Position numbers and translations under genes: made by a program. The notes beneath the pieces were generated by a model. That model was not told the origin of the DNA and ran no database searches. It saw only the letters and a program-made list of their open reading frames with translations. This document shows, in pieces, positions 16,065-23,788 of a DNA stretch of 47,638 bases. Origin of the DNA: a virus; the IMG/VR virus record IMGVR_UViG_3300048833_000710, positions 1 to 47,638 of that record; one strand, written 5' to 3'. The first letter of the stretch is position 1. Every line of letters starts with the position of its first letter.

Positions 16065-16831
16065 CGCTGGACTTCAACCATCGCCCCAGCTTCGCCGACC
16101 AGGTCAATGCCGCCGTCGACCAGGCGCTGACCGCCGATCAGGCGATCCGCACGCCCCGCGACTATCTGGGCGGGTCACGCCTTGGCCACGCCTGCGAGCG
16201 CGCTCTTCAGTTTGAATTCACGGCCACGCCGAAAGACGAGGGCCAGGACTTCAGCGGCCAGGCGCTGCGCATCTTTGCCATCGGTCACGCTCTCGAAGAT
16301 CTGGCCGTGGCATGGCTCCGTGGCGCAGGCTTTGATCTCTACACCCGGAAGGGCAACCGGCCCGATGGCGGCCAGTTCGGTTTTTCGGTCGCGGGCGGGC
16401 GCATTCGGGGCCATGTCGATGGCATCATCGCCGCGGGGCCCGAAGGCGTCGGGCTTGCCGTTCCCGCGCTTTGGGAATGCAAGACGATGAACGCCAAGAA
16501 CTGGCGGGCCTGCGTCAAGGACGGCGTGACGAAATCGAAGCCGGTCTATGCCGCGCAGATCGCCGTCTATCAGGCCTACATGGAATCCAGCGTGCCAGGC
16601 ATCAGCGCTGCGCCCGCTATCTTCACCGCGATCAACAAGGATACGGCCGAGATGCATCACGAGCAGGTGCCCTTCGATGCCGATCTTGCGCAGCGCATGT
16701 CGGATCGCGGGGTGCGGATATTGCAGGCGACCGCTGCGGGCGAATTGCTGCCGCGGATCGCCGCCAGCGCCGATTTCTTCGAATGCCGCTTCTGCCCATG
16801 GGCCGCGCGCTGCTGGAGGCTGGAGCGATGA
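16061..16831 (+). CDS. Cas4/AddB-like PD-(D/E)XK exonuclease with Fe-S type cysteines
   Basis: The catalytic residues of this 256-residue protein are in GHVDGII (near 117-123) and WECKTMN (near 138-144), the D...ExK core. One cysteine near 44 (HACERALQF) and three near 240-251 (FECRFCPWAARCW) match the four-cysteine iron-sulphur clamp of Cas4/AddB nucleases. It probably resects DNA ends for the Sak4-like annealing protein. The start codon is TTG at 16061, overlapping the previous stop and preceded by GGAGG, which decides the start. It overlaps the primase-helicase by 4 bases. Confidence 0.85.
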   Translation: MTLDFNHRPSFADQVNAAVDQALTADQAIRTPRDYLGGSRLGHACERALQFEFTATPKDEGQDFSGQALRIFAIGHALEDLAVAWLRGAGFDLYTRKGNRPDGGQFGFSVAGGRIRGHVDGIIAAGPEGVGLAVPALWECKTMNAKNWRACVKDGVTKSKPVYAAQIAVYQAYMESSVPGISAAPAIFTAINKDTAEMHHEQVPFDADLAQRMSDRGVRILQATAAGELLPRIAASADFFECRFCPWAARCWRLER

Positions 16832-19146
16832 GCGACGACAGCATCCTGCACTTCAATCCGTGGATGGATTTCAACGACGGCCCTCCGGCCGAAAACCCGT
16901 TCGGCTGCGATCCTGACCCCGACCAGATTTCCACCTTCCTCGACACCGTGTTCAGCTGGTGCGAGGGGTTGATCCCGCTGCGGGGCTTTGTCGACAAGGG
17001 TCAGGGCCGTGACGGCAAGCCGCACAACATCTGGATATCGGCAGACACGACCGCCCGCGAAAAGCTCGCGACCTTTGCCGCATGGGCGAACCGCGAGGGT
17101 GCGGCGGTCTATGTCATCCCCGGCACTGTCGCCGAACAGGGTCAGGCCCGCGCTGCAGATGTGCTGCAGATGCAGGCATTGGTCGTCGATCTCGACGCGG
17201 GCGACATCCCGGCCAAGCTGAACCACATCGTCAGCCACCTTGGGACGCCCACCCTGATTGTGGAGAGTGGCGGCCGCACGCCCGAGGGTGCTGCCAAGCT
17301 GCATGTCTGGTGGAAACTGACCGAACCCGCCGATGGCGAGGATCTGGCCACCCTATGCCGCCTGCGGGGCGACATTGCCGTAAAGGTCGGCGGTGACACC
17401 CATTTCCGCTCGGCGCACCAGCCGATCCGTGTGGCCGGGACCGTCTATCACAAGCACGGCCATCAGCGGTTGGTGCAAATCCGCGACCACAACCCGATTG
17501 AAGTAGACCTCTCAGATTTCGCGGAACGGGTGTCCGACATGCCACCGCTGCCGGGCGTAGGCATGGCCAGCGCGCCGCTGTCCACCGCCAAGCCGGGCGT
17601 CGATGCCGTTCTGACCACCCCGGTGCACGAGGGCGCAGTGGATGAATGGTCGCGGTTTCAGGGGGCGAGCGCCGCCATCGGGCATTACATCCGCCTGGTC
17701 CACGACGGCCGCATTGACCCTGCCGAAGGCTGGGAGGCGATCTGCGGCTACAACGCTGCCATGCTGCGCCCCGAATGGCCGGTTGATCGGTTGCAGGCCG
17801 AAGCCGAGCGGCTTTGGGCACTGCATGTGAAGCGCAATGGCCCGCCACTCATTCGTGCTGCCCGCCCCAACGCCCCCGCGAGCCCGCTGCAGACCTTCAG
17901 TCTTGGCGCGCTGCTTGATGATCGCAGCCCCATGCCCGATGACATCATCGCGCCACGCGTGCTGACGCCGGGCGGGCTGTTGGTGCTGGGCGGCGCGCCG
18001 AAGGTCGGCAAGAGCGATTTCCTGATCTCCTGGCTCGTCCACATGGCGGCAGGCGTGCCGTTTCTCGGCTTCACGCCGCCCCGGCCGCTGCGCGTGTTCT
18101 ATCTGCAGGCGGAAATCCAGTATCACTACCTTCGGGAGCGGATGCAGCAGATCAGCCTGCCGCCCAGCGTGATCGCGGCCGCCCGCGACACCTTCATCGC
18201 CACGCCCAAGCTGAAGCTGCTGCTGGATGCCGACGGGGTCACCCGCATCGTCGAAGCCATCCGGGCCGCATTCCTCGATGCACCGCCCGACATCATCGTC
18301 ATCGATCCGATCCGCAACCTCTTTGATGGCGGCCCTGATGGTGGCGGCGAAAACGACAACACCGCGATGATGTTCTTCCTGAAGGACAGGGTCGAGGTTC
18401 TGCGTGAGGCGATCAATCCGGACGCGGGCGTCATCTTAGCCCACCACACCCGCAAGGCCGCCAAACATCAGGTCAAGGACGATCCCTTCCTCGCCCTCTC
18501 TGGCGCAAGCGCGCTGCGCGGCTTCTACACCTCCGGTCTGCTCATGCACCGGCCCGACGAGGACAGCACCCAGCGCCGCCTGGAAATTGAGTTGCGCAAT
18601 GGCCCCGCGCTGCCGGGCAAGCTGATCGACAAGGTGGCGGGGCGCTGGGTCGAGCTGAACCCGATGAACGAGCGGCTCGTCCGAAAGGAGGTTGGGGCCA
18701 AGTTCGATGCCGAACGGCTGCGCAAGCACGATGTCATCCTCGGTATGTTGCTGGATGAGGCGGCGGGCGAGCGGCTCTACACCGCCATGCAGTTCGCTGA
18801 GACCTTCGAAAATCGGGGCGGTCTGGGCAGCAAGCACACCATCCGTGAACGCCTCTCTGTGCTCGCCACCAAGGGCTTCGTGAAGTTCCTGCGCGACCCC
18901 TCCGGGTTTGGTTTTCCCGTCACCCGGTCGCGGTTCGGCTATCTCTGCGTCGAAGGCATGCAGTTCGGTTTGCCCGTCGAGGAGATCGATCCGACCACTG
19001 GAGAGGTCACGACGGTCGCCCGTCCGGTCCTTCCCAGCCACTTCAAATGCCCCCAGTCCGGGCTCAGCCTTCAGGTCGAAAACCCCACTGTCTGGGTCTA
19101 CCAGGACGGCCCTGAGGACGACCTAACTCATATGAGTAAGGCCTGA
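16828..19146 (+). CDS. phage primase-helicase (PrimPol-like N-terminus, RecA-fold C-terminus)
   Basis: The N-terminal 250 residues of this 772-residue protein look like the PrimPol/RepB-type region (ALVVDLDAGD, HVWWKLTEPADGEDL, RSAHQPIRVAGTVYHK). These have the spaced acidic and histidine residues used for primer synthesis. The C-terminal ATPase has Walker A GGAPKVGKSD near 389 and Walker B DIIVIDP near 487, then HHTRK, as in RepA-type hexameric helicases. It would start and drive phage DNA replication. The ATG at 16828 overlaps the nuclease stop by 4 bases. The final codons run into a palindrome-rich stretch. The helicase assignment is firm, the primase part less so. Confidence 0.82.
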   Translation: MSDDSILHFNPWMDFNDGPPAENPFGCDPDPDQISTFLDTVFSWCEGLIPLRGFVDKGQGRDGKPHNIWISADTTAREKLATFAAWANREGAAVYVIPGTVAEQGQARAADVLQMQALVVDLDAGDIPAKLNHIVSHLGTPTLIVESGGRTPEGAAKLHVWWKLTEPADGEDLATLCRLRGDIAVKVGGDTHFRSAHQPIRVAGTVYHKHGHQRLVQIRDHNPIEVDLSDFAERVSDMPPLPGVGMASAPLSTAKPGVDAVLTTPVHEGAVDEWSRFQGASAAIGHYIRLVHDGRIDPAEGWEAICGYNAAMLRPEWPVDRLQAEAERLWALHVKRNGPPLIRAARPNAPASPLQTFSLGALLDDRSPMPDDIIAPRVLTPGGLLVLGGAPKVGKSDFLISWLVHMAAGVPFLGFTPPRPLRVFYLQAEIQYHYLRERMQQISLPPSVIAAARDTFIATPKLKLLLDADGVTRIVEAIRAAFLDAPPDIIVIDPIRNLFDGGPDGGGENDNTAMMFFLKDRVEVLREAINPDAGVILAHHTRKAAKHQVKDDPFLALSGASALRGFYTSGLLMHRPDEDSTQRRLEIELRNGPALPGKLIDKVAGRWVELNPMNERLVRKEVGAKFDAERLRKHDVILGMLLDEAAGERLYTAMQFAETFENRGGLGSKHTIRERLSVLATKGFVKFLRDPSGFGFPVTRSRFGYLCVEGMQFGLPVEEIDPTTGEVTTVARPVLPSHFKCPQSGLSLQVENPTVWVYQDGPEDDLTHMSKA

Positions 19147-19317
19147 CTCATATGACAGCGCCAACTGTGCACTCAATGAAATCAACGGGTTACGCGCAAA
19201 TAAGAGTTAGGTCCCTAACTCATGCCCGAAGACCTCATGAAGTCTTATTCCCAAACAAAATCAACGTGTTGACTCAGCTCGAACAGTTAGGTGCTGAACC
19301 CCCATACTACGTATGGG
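19126..19317. other. AT-richer palindrome cluster after the primase-helicase (candidate origin or control region)
   Basis: The 340 bases from 19147 to 19486 hold no convincing gene. Within 19126-19317 I see ACTCATATGAGT (perfect, 19126-19137) and a second CTCATATGA at 19147. GAGTTAGG/CCTAACTC arms lie at 19204-19221. AAGAC/GTCTT arms lie at 19229-19246, and CCCATAC-TAC-GTATGGG at 19301-19317. The base composition is clearly lower in GC than the flanks. A 76-codon open frame (19152-19382) crosses it but has no ribosome site. Next to the primase, a replication origin or operator array is plausible. Confidence 0.4.
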
Positions 19318-19397
19318 ATGGCCCCACCCCAGGGTGGGCCACTCATCCCATGCGTAAGGGCCTGGCGCGCGGGCCGCCCTGACAGGTCTCCCCATCC

Positions 19398-19448
19398 CCC
19401 GATCCGACGACGGCGGCCCGTACCGCCAAGCACATGACCGCCGTCGTC
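19398..19448 (+). promoter_or_regulatory. structured leader of the RuvC-like gene with two exclusive hairpins
   Basis: CCCGATCC is followed by GACGACGGCGG (19406-19416), which pairs perfectly with CCGCCGTCGTC (19438-19448). The same GGCGG can instead pair with CCGCC at 19423-19427. CTTCCACCA follows the stem. Order and flanks (CCCGATCC, stem, CTTCC-CCA) match the two leader repeats at 11742 and 13246, so this may be a third, diverged member. Confidence 0.5.
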
Positions 19449-19486
19449 TTCCACCAGGACCAGCCCCCCAAGACAGGAGAGCCATC

Positions 19487-20026
19487 ATGGCTGCGACGAC
19501 TCTGATCCCCAAATCCGACAGCGCAAGATTTGAATTGCTGCCCGTCAGCAGTTCAAGCCAGCGCTGCATCCTTGCCCTTGATCTGGGCACCACGACCGGC
19601 TGGGCCCTGCGCGGCCACGACGGTCTGATCACCAGCGGCACCGCCAGCTTTCGCCCCGGCCGCTTTGACGGCGGCGGCATGCGATACCTCCGCTTCACCA
19701 ACTGGCTGGGCGAGCTGGACCGTCTGTCCGGGCCCATCGCCGCGATCTGGTTCGAGGAGGTCCGGCGCCACGCGGGCACCGATGCGAGCCACATCTACGG
19801 CGGTCTCATGGCCACGCTGACCGCTTGGGCCGAACTGCGGGGCGTGCCCTACGAGGGCGTCCCGGTCGGCACGATCAAGCGCCACGCCACCGGCAAGGGC
19901 AATGCCGACAAGGATGCGATGATCGCGGCTGCCCGGGCCCGTGGCTTCAGCCCTGCGGACGACAACGAAGCTGATGCCATCGCGCTACTGCTCTGGGCCA
20001 TCGCAACGAATGGGGGTGTCGCATGA
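19487..20026 (+). CDS. RuvC-like Holliday junction resolvase-type nuclease
   Basis: This 179-residue protein has an RNase H-fold layout: ALDLGTTTGWAL near 30-41 (first catalytic Asp), WFEEV near 87-91 (Glu), and DDNEADAIALL near 161-171 (C-terminal Asp pair). This is the phage RuvC-like family that resolves branched DNA before packaging. AGGAGA lies 7 bases before the ATG. It ends in a 4-base overlap with the next small gene. Catalytic residues are all present. Confidence 0.8.
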   Translation: MAATTLIPKSDSARFELLPVSSSSQRCILALDLGTTTGWALRGHDGLITSGTASFRPGRFDGGGMRYLRFTNWLGELDRLSGPIAAIWFEEVRRHAGTDASHIYGGLMATLTAWAELRGVPYEGVPVGTIKRHATGKGNADKDAMIAAARARGFSPADDNEADAIALLLWAIATNGGVA

Positions 20027-20223
20027 GGTGGCATCCCCACGGCTACGGCGGCCAGCGCCGCGACGCCGAGCAGGTCAAGCGCGAGGGCTGGCACGAACAG
20101 GGCGTGCTTGCAGTGTCAGCTGACGATCAGCGGCTGACCTGGCCGGAGCGCGAACTGGTCCGCCAACTTGGCGAGAAGCTCTATGGGCGACGCCCGATGG
20201 GAAAGGAGGTTCGCCATGGCTGA
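20023..20223 (+). CDS. small phage protein, unknown
   Basis: The protein has 66 residues, rich in Arg, Gly and Trp (MRWHPHGYGGQRRDAEQ). The TWPERELVRQLGEKLYGRR stretch looks like one helix of a DNA-binding protein. The start overlaps the RuvC-like stop (ATGA), and the end overlaps the start of the DUF6362 gene by 8 bases. The tight packing supports it being real. The function is unknown. Confidence 0.6.
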   Translation: MRWHPHGYGGQRRDAEQVKREGWHEQGVLAVSADDQRLTWPERELVRQLGEKLYGRRPMGKEVRHG

Positions 20224-20593
20224 CCGCATCTGGACGGCCGACTGCGTCGCCGATCATTTCGAGGAAGCGTTCCGCACCCTGCGCAAGCTGCCACCGGTAA
20301 AGGCGCAGGGGTTCTTCAACGCCTGGCCGCAGATCGTGCGCACCAGTCGCGAGATCGCGGCGATGGAACCCGAGCCCATGCGGGTCTGGCCATCGGCCGC
20401 CGCCATCACCCGGCTGGAGCAGACCTCGGACTGGGTGCTGTGGATCGAGGAGGCCGAACGCAAGCTCGTGTGGTCGCGTGCGGCCCGGGTGCCATGGAAG
20501 CAGATCAGCGGTGAGCTGGGCTGCGACCGCACCACCGCGTGGCGGCGCTGGCAGCTGGCGCTGACCAAGATCGCGGCGCGACTGAATGCGTGA
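20216..20593 (+). CDS. DUF6362 helix-turn-helix protein
   Basis: This 125-residue protein carries WIEEAERKLVWSRAARVPWKQISGELGCDRTTAWRRWQLAL near 75-115, a helix-turn-helix (VPWKQISGELGCDRTTAWRRW) characteristic of DUF6362. It may be a regulator or a DNA-binding accessory. AAGGAGG sits 7 bases before the ATG at 20216 and decides the start against an earlier in-frame Met. It is the last gene before a terminator. Confidence 0.75.
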   Translation: MADRIWTADCVADHFEEAFRTLRKLPPVKAQGFFNAWPQIVRTSREIAAMEPEPMRVWPSAAAITRLEQTSDWVLWIEEAERKLVWSRAARVPWKQISGELGCDRTTAWRRWQLALTKIAARLNA

Positions 20594-20665
20594 GCGACTC
20601 CAATGTGTTGCAACACTTTTCTCTTCGACATCTGCAACATGTTCGTGCTATTCCGAAGGCAAGAT

Positions 20666-20706
20666 GGGGAGAGTGCGCCGAAGGGTTCGCTCTCCCCTTT
20701 GCTTTT
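20666..20706 (+). terminator. intrinsic terminator after the replication block
   Basis: GGGGAGAG (20666-20673) pairs with CTCTCCCC (20690-20697), with two more possible pairs inside. It is followed directly by TTTGCTTTT. Good stem and T-rich tail make this the clearest terminator in the window. It closes the replication/recombination transcript. A perfect GTGTTGCAACAC palindrome lies about 60 bases upstream of it. Confidence 0.75.
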
Positions 20707-20736
20707 GGGCGGATACGGCTGGATTTCGGATTGGTT

Positions 20737-20986
20737 TCCGGGGTCCGGGCGGGGTCCAATCGGCATCCATCTCGCTAACCCACTGATTTCTGGTTCCTTC
20801 CTGGCAACATTCGTATGCTGGCGGGCGAAGCGCGGCACATCGCTAGCGACAGGGCCGGGTTTTTGGGAAGCCAGCCGGAAGCCACCGCTGCCTGAACCCG
20901 CCTGAAACACCGCAAAATCAAACCCTTGAAGCTGGACACCCCCGGTGGCCGCTGGACCCCGCGTGGAGTCCAGTCCGGACCCCGGA
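20737..20986. repeat. 250-base gene-free segment bounded by inverted GGGGTCC/GGACCCC pairs
   Basis: No supported gene lies between 20594 and 21033. The segment is bounded on the left by TCCGGGGTCCGG then GCGGGGTCC (20737-20757). On the right it is bounded by their reverse complements GGACCCCGC (20954-20962) and CCGGACCCCGGA (20975-20986). The inner 200 bases contain no convincing frame. It could fold into one large structured RNA or be an inserted small element. It ends about 50 bases before the methyltransferase start. Confidence 0.45.
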
Positions 20987-21033
20987 TTCCGGAAGCCAAG
21001 GGCATCCATCCTGACCCGAGGAATGACCCGACG

Positions 21034-22383
21034 ATGACGCTGAGTTTTGCCCCGGATCGGATCGAGATGTGGCCGCTGGCCAAGCTCCAGCCCTATGCCC
21101 GCAATGCCAAGGCGCATGGCGCGGACCAGGTTGCGAAGATCGCCGCCAGCATGGCCGAGTTCGGTTGGACCGTGCCGTGCCTCGTGGCCGAGGATGGTGA
21201 GCTGATCGCGGGGCATGGCCGGGTGTTGGCGGCAACGCAGCTCGGGTTGACCGAGGGACCGGTGATCGTGCTGGGCCACCTGACCGAGGCGCAGCGCCGG
21301 GCATATCGGATCGCCGACAATAAACTGACTGAACTCGGCACCTGGGACGAGGCGCTGCTCTCGGCGGAATTGAACGATCTGTTGGCCGAGGATTTCGACC
21401 TGTCGCTTGTCGGTTTCTCCGACGGCGAGTTGGACAAGCTGTTGTCCTTCGTGCCGGAGGGGGACTGGCAAGAAGGTGGCACCGGGGGCTCGGTGCCTCC
21501 GGTGACCATCCCCGAACCACCGCGCAATCCGGCCTCGCGCACCGGCGACCTGTGGATTCTTGGCGACCACCGGCTCCTTTGCGGTGACAGCACCAGCGCC
21601 ACCGACGTGCGCCGTCTGATGAATGGCGAGCGGGCAATCCTGTTCGCGACTGACCCGCCGTATCTGGTGGATTACGACGGTTCCAACCATCCGACCCGCA
21701 ACAAGGACTGGTCGGCATCCTACGGCACGACCTGGGACGACAGTTCGCAGGGGGCCGAGCTTTACGATGGTTTCATCGAGGCCGCCGTGGCGGAGGCCAT
21801 CGCCGAAAACGCCGCCTGGTATTGCTGGCACGCGTCCCGCCGCCAGGCGATGTTGGAAGCCTGCTGGGAAAAGGCCGGGGCCTTCGTGCATCAGCAGATC
21901 ATCTGGGTGAAGGACCGCGGGGTTCTGACCCGCTCGCACTACCTCTGGAAACACGAACCTTGCTTCATGGGCTGGCGCCGCCCGAACCGGCCGCCGAAGG
22001 TGGCCGAGGAAACGCTGCCATCGACATGGGCGCTGCCGAGCTTCGCAAAAGACGAGCGGCCCGACCACCCGACACCGAAACCGCTCGATGCCTTCGGAAT
22101 TCCCATGCGCCAGCATGTGGCGCGGGGCGGGCTTTGCTATGAACCCTTCTCGGGCTCCGGCTCGCAGATCATGGCGGGCGAGGCAAACGGCCGCCGCGTC
22201 TTCGCGATGGAGATCAGCCCGGCCTATGTCGATGTCGCCGTGGAACGCTGGCAGGCCGAGACCGGCCGCGAGGCGATCCTCGACGGCGATGGCCGGACCT
22301 TTGCGCAAATCAGAACCGAGCGGCTTGGCGCTGACGTCGACGTCGAGTCCGAACCCACCGCTCCTTTGATCCCCGCCGCGTGA
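21034..22383 (+). CDS. ParB-domain N6-adenine-type DNA methyltransferase
   Basis: In this 449-residue protein, the N-terminal 120 residues are ParB/sulfiredoxin-like (LQPYARNAKAHGADQVAKIAASM; ELIAGHGRVLAA; AYRIADNKL). The rest is a beta-class amino-methyltransferase with TDPPYLVDY as motif IV near 205-213 and YEPFSGSGSQIMAGE as motif I near 370. DPPY suggests adenine N6 methylation. Fused ParB-methyltransferases are common phage proteins, thought to protect phage DNA from host restriction. The ATG at 21034 is preceded by GAGGAA at a long spacing; the frame stays open upstream to 20926 without conserved sequence. Confidence 0.88.
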   Translation: MTLSFAPDRIEMWPLAKLQPYARNAKAHGADQVAKIAASMAEFGWTVPCLVAEDGELIAGHGRVLAATQLGLTEGPVIVLGHLTEAQRRAYRIADNKLTELGTWDEALLSAELNDLLAEDFDLSLVGFSDGELDKLLSFVPEGDWQEGGTGGSVPPVTIPEPPRNPASRTGDLWILGDHRLLCGDSTSATDVRRLMNGERAILFATDPPYLVDYDGSNHPTRNKDWSASYGTTWDDSSQGAELYDGFIEAAVAEAIAENAAWYCWHASRRQAMLEACWEKAGAFVHQQIIWVKDRGVLTRSHYLWKHEPCFMGWRRPNRPPKVAEETLPSTWALPSFAKDERPDHPTPKPLDAFGIPMRQHVARGGLCYEPFSGSGSQIMAGEANGRRVFAMEISPAYVDVAVERWQAETGREAILDGDGRTFAQIRTERLGADVDVESEPTAPLIPAA

Positions 22384-22387
22384 GGCC

Positions 22388-23569
22388 ATGCATGACCTGG
22401 TTGTACCTTCCAACGGACGCGCTTCCGGAACCGGAAACGTGTGCCTTTTCGGCCTCTCCCTCTGCTCTGGCGCAGGCGGTCTCGACCTCGGGCTCGCCAT
22501 CGCCATCCCCGGATATCGTGCTGTGGGCCATGTCGAACGGGAAACCTTCGCCGCAGCCACTCTCGTGGCGCGGATGGAAGATGCGTCCCTGGATCAGGCT
22601 GTTGTCTGGGACGACGTTGGAACCTTCGACGGCCGCCCGTGGCGCGGCGCGGTGGATATCGTCAGTGCGGGCTATCCGTGCCAGCCGTTCTCGGTCGCAG
22701 GCCGACGGCTCGGCAGCGAGGATCCACGCCATCTCTGGCCGCATGTCGCCCGCATCATTGGCGAGGTCGAGCCGCCTTTCGTCTTCCTCGAGAATGTCGC
22801 CCATCATCTCCGCCTCGGCTTCCCCGAAGTCGCCAGCGGACTGGTCGGCATGGGCTACCGCCTTGCGGCAGGCCTCTTCACATCGGCGGAAGTCGGTGCG
22901 CCCCACCGGCGCGAACGTCTGTTCATCCTTGCCATCCGCGAGGGGGACGAGTTGGCCGACCCCGCGCGCCTGCTCTGGAACCCGGTCGAGTGGCGGGAAC
23001 CGGACGGAATTGCTGCGGCTCTGGCCGACGCCCCGTGCCAGTGCGAACGAGAACCGGCAGACGAAACCGACACCGTCGCAGGAAGCGGGGCAGCACGGGA
23101 TGAACCTCGCGACAACGGCAGCGCTCTGGCCGACACCGCAGATCGACAGTTTCCGCAGCCGGGGTGGCGAGCGGAAAGAGGAGAAGGGTCTGGACCGGAT
23201 GGCGCGGGACTGGCCGACTCCGATGGCGAACGACGGCTGCAAGCCGAGCGCGGGCAATCGGCGTACGGCCGACCTGACCCATGCGGCGGGAATGTGGATG
23301 ACCCCGACGACGCGGGATCACAAGGATGGGGCGACAACCTTAGCGAACACGCCGGTGAACGGCCTGCTTGGCCGCCAGGTCCTGGTGACGCCGATGGTTG
23401 GGAGCGATACCTCCGATGCGCGCCGGACCTTGAACCCGCTGTTCGTCGAGGCGCTGATGGGTTGGCCCACCGGGTGGACCGGCTTCGGCTCTGTGGCAAC
23501 GGCGTGGTCCCACTGGTTGCAGCGCATGCGCTCAGAACTTTGGCAGCTGAATTGCTGGCCGATGGATGA
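22388..23569 (+). CDS. DNA (cytosine-5-)-methyltransferase
   Basis: All C5 motifs are present in this 393-residue protein: I (LCSGAGGLDLG, 26-35), IV with the catalytic Cys (GYPCQPFSVAG, 95-105), VI (ENV, 135-137), VIII (HRRERLF, 173-179), and IX-X near the end (RLCGNGVVPLVAAHALRTL). The variable region 188-340 is Asp/Gly-rich with repeated LAD units (LADP, LADA, LADT, LADS). It should methylate cytosine at a short site to protect phage DNA. It lies 4 bases after the adenine-type enzyme and stops 9 bases before the DUF7220 start. Another open frame covers the whole gene and is listed separately. Confidence 0.92.
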   Translation: MHDLVVPSNGRASGTGNVCLFGLSLCSGAGGLDLGLAIAIPGYRAVGHVERETFAAATLVARMEDASLDQAVVWDDVGTFDGRPWRGAVDIVSAGYPCQPFSVAGRRLGSEDPRHLWPHVARIIGEVEPPFVFLENVAHHLRLGFPEVASGLVGMGYRLAAGLFTSAEVGAPHRRERLFILAIREGDELADPARLLWNPVEWREPDGIAAALADAPCQCEREPADETDTVAGSGAARDEPRDNGSALADTADRQFPQPGWRAERGEGSGPDGAGLADSDGERRLQAERGQSAYGRPDPCGGNVDDPDDAGSQGWGDNLSEHAGERPAWPPGPGDADGWERYLRCAPDLEPAVRRGADGLAHRVDRLRLCGNGVVPLVAAHALRTLAAELLADG

Positions 23570-23582
23570 GGTTGCGGCATGA
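22392..23582 (+). CDS. overlapping alternative-frame protein of the MTWLYLP/WPTP type
   Basis: This is a second open frame across the whole cytosine methyltransferase gene (396 residues from ATG 22392; a GTG at 22380 would overlap the previous stop as GTGA). It reads MTWLYLPTDALPEPE, PLSWRGWKMRPWIRLLSGTT, LEPSTAARGAARWISSVRA. Five repeats (WPTP, WPTP, WPTP, WPTP, WMTP) follow, and NPLFVEALMGWPTGWT comes near the end. From memory this is the layout of phage proteins usually annotated on their own as hypothetical. Its TGA overlaps the DUF7220 start by 4 bases, unlike the methyltransferase stop. Coding is supported by pattern and coupling but unproven, since GC-rich shadows can be long. Confidence 0.5.
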   Translation: MTWLYLPTDALPEPETCAFSASPSALAQAVSTSGSPSPSPDIVLWAMSNGKPSPQPLSWRGWKMRPWIRLLSGTTLEPSTAARGAARWISSVRAIRASRSRSQADGSAARIHAISGRMSPASLARSSRLSSSSRMSPIISASASPKSPADWSAWATALRQASSHRRKSVRPTGANVCSSLPSARGTSWPTPRACSGTRSSGGNRTELLRLWPTPRASANENRQTKPTPSQEAGQHGMNLATTAALWPTPQIDSFRSRGGERKEEKGLDRMARDWPTPMANDGCKPSAGNRRTADLTHAAGMWMTPTTRDHKDGATTLANTPVNGLLGRQVLVTPMVGSDTSDARRTLNPLFVEALMGWPTGWTGFGSVATAWSHWLQRMRSELWQLNCWPMDEVAA

Positions 23583-23788
23583 AGCAGTCACGCGCCATGT
23601 CGCTGGTCGAGTCGATCGCCAATGTAATCGTCGGCTACGGCGTCGCGGTGGCAACGCAGATCCTGATCTTCCCGGTCTTCGGGCTGCACACGACGCTCGC
23701 TCAGAACCTGAAGATGGGCGCGGTGTTCACCGTGGTCAGCATCGCGCGATCCTACGTTCTGCGGCGGCTGTTCGAAAGGTTCCATTGA
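23579..23788 (+). CDS. DUF7220 small membrane protein
   Basis: This 69-residue protein has two hydrophobic segments (IVGYGVAVATQILIFPVFG; NLKMGAVFTVVSIARSYVL) and a basic C-terminus (RRLFERFH), so it is probably an inner-membrane hairpin protein. It matches the DUF7220 pattern of alphaproteobacterial phages. The function is unknown; superinfection exclusion is one possibility. Its ATG overlaps the stop of the alternative frame at 23582. Confidence 0.78.
   Translation: MKQSRAMSLVESIANVIVGYGVAVATQILIFPVFGLHTTLAQNLKMGAVFTVVSIARSYVLRRLFERFH

Noticed and set aside
19152-19382. 76-codon plus-strand open frame after the primase-helicase
   Set aside because: No ribosome site, crosses several palindromes and ends in low-complexity sequence. 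Kept only as part of a possible control region.
20254-22560. 768-codon open frame on the minus strand
   Set aside because: Antisense to the DUF6362 and ParB-methyltransferase genes; Arg/Gly/Ala-rich with no domain. A GC-rich shadow.
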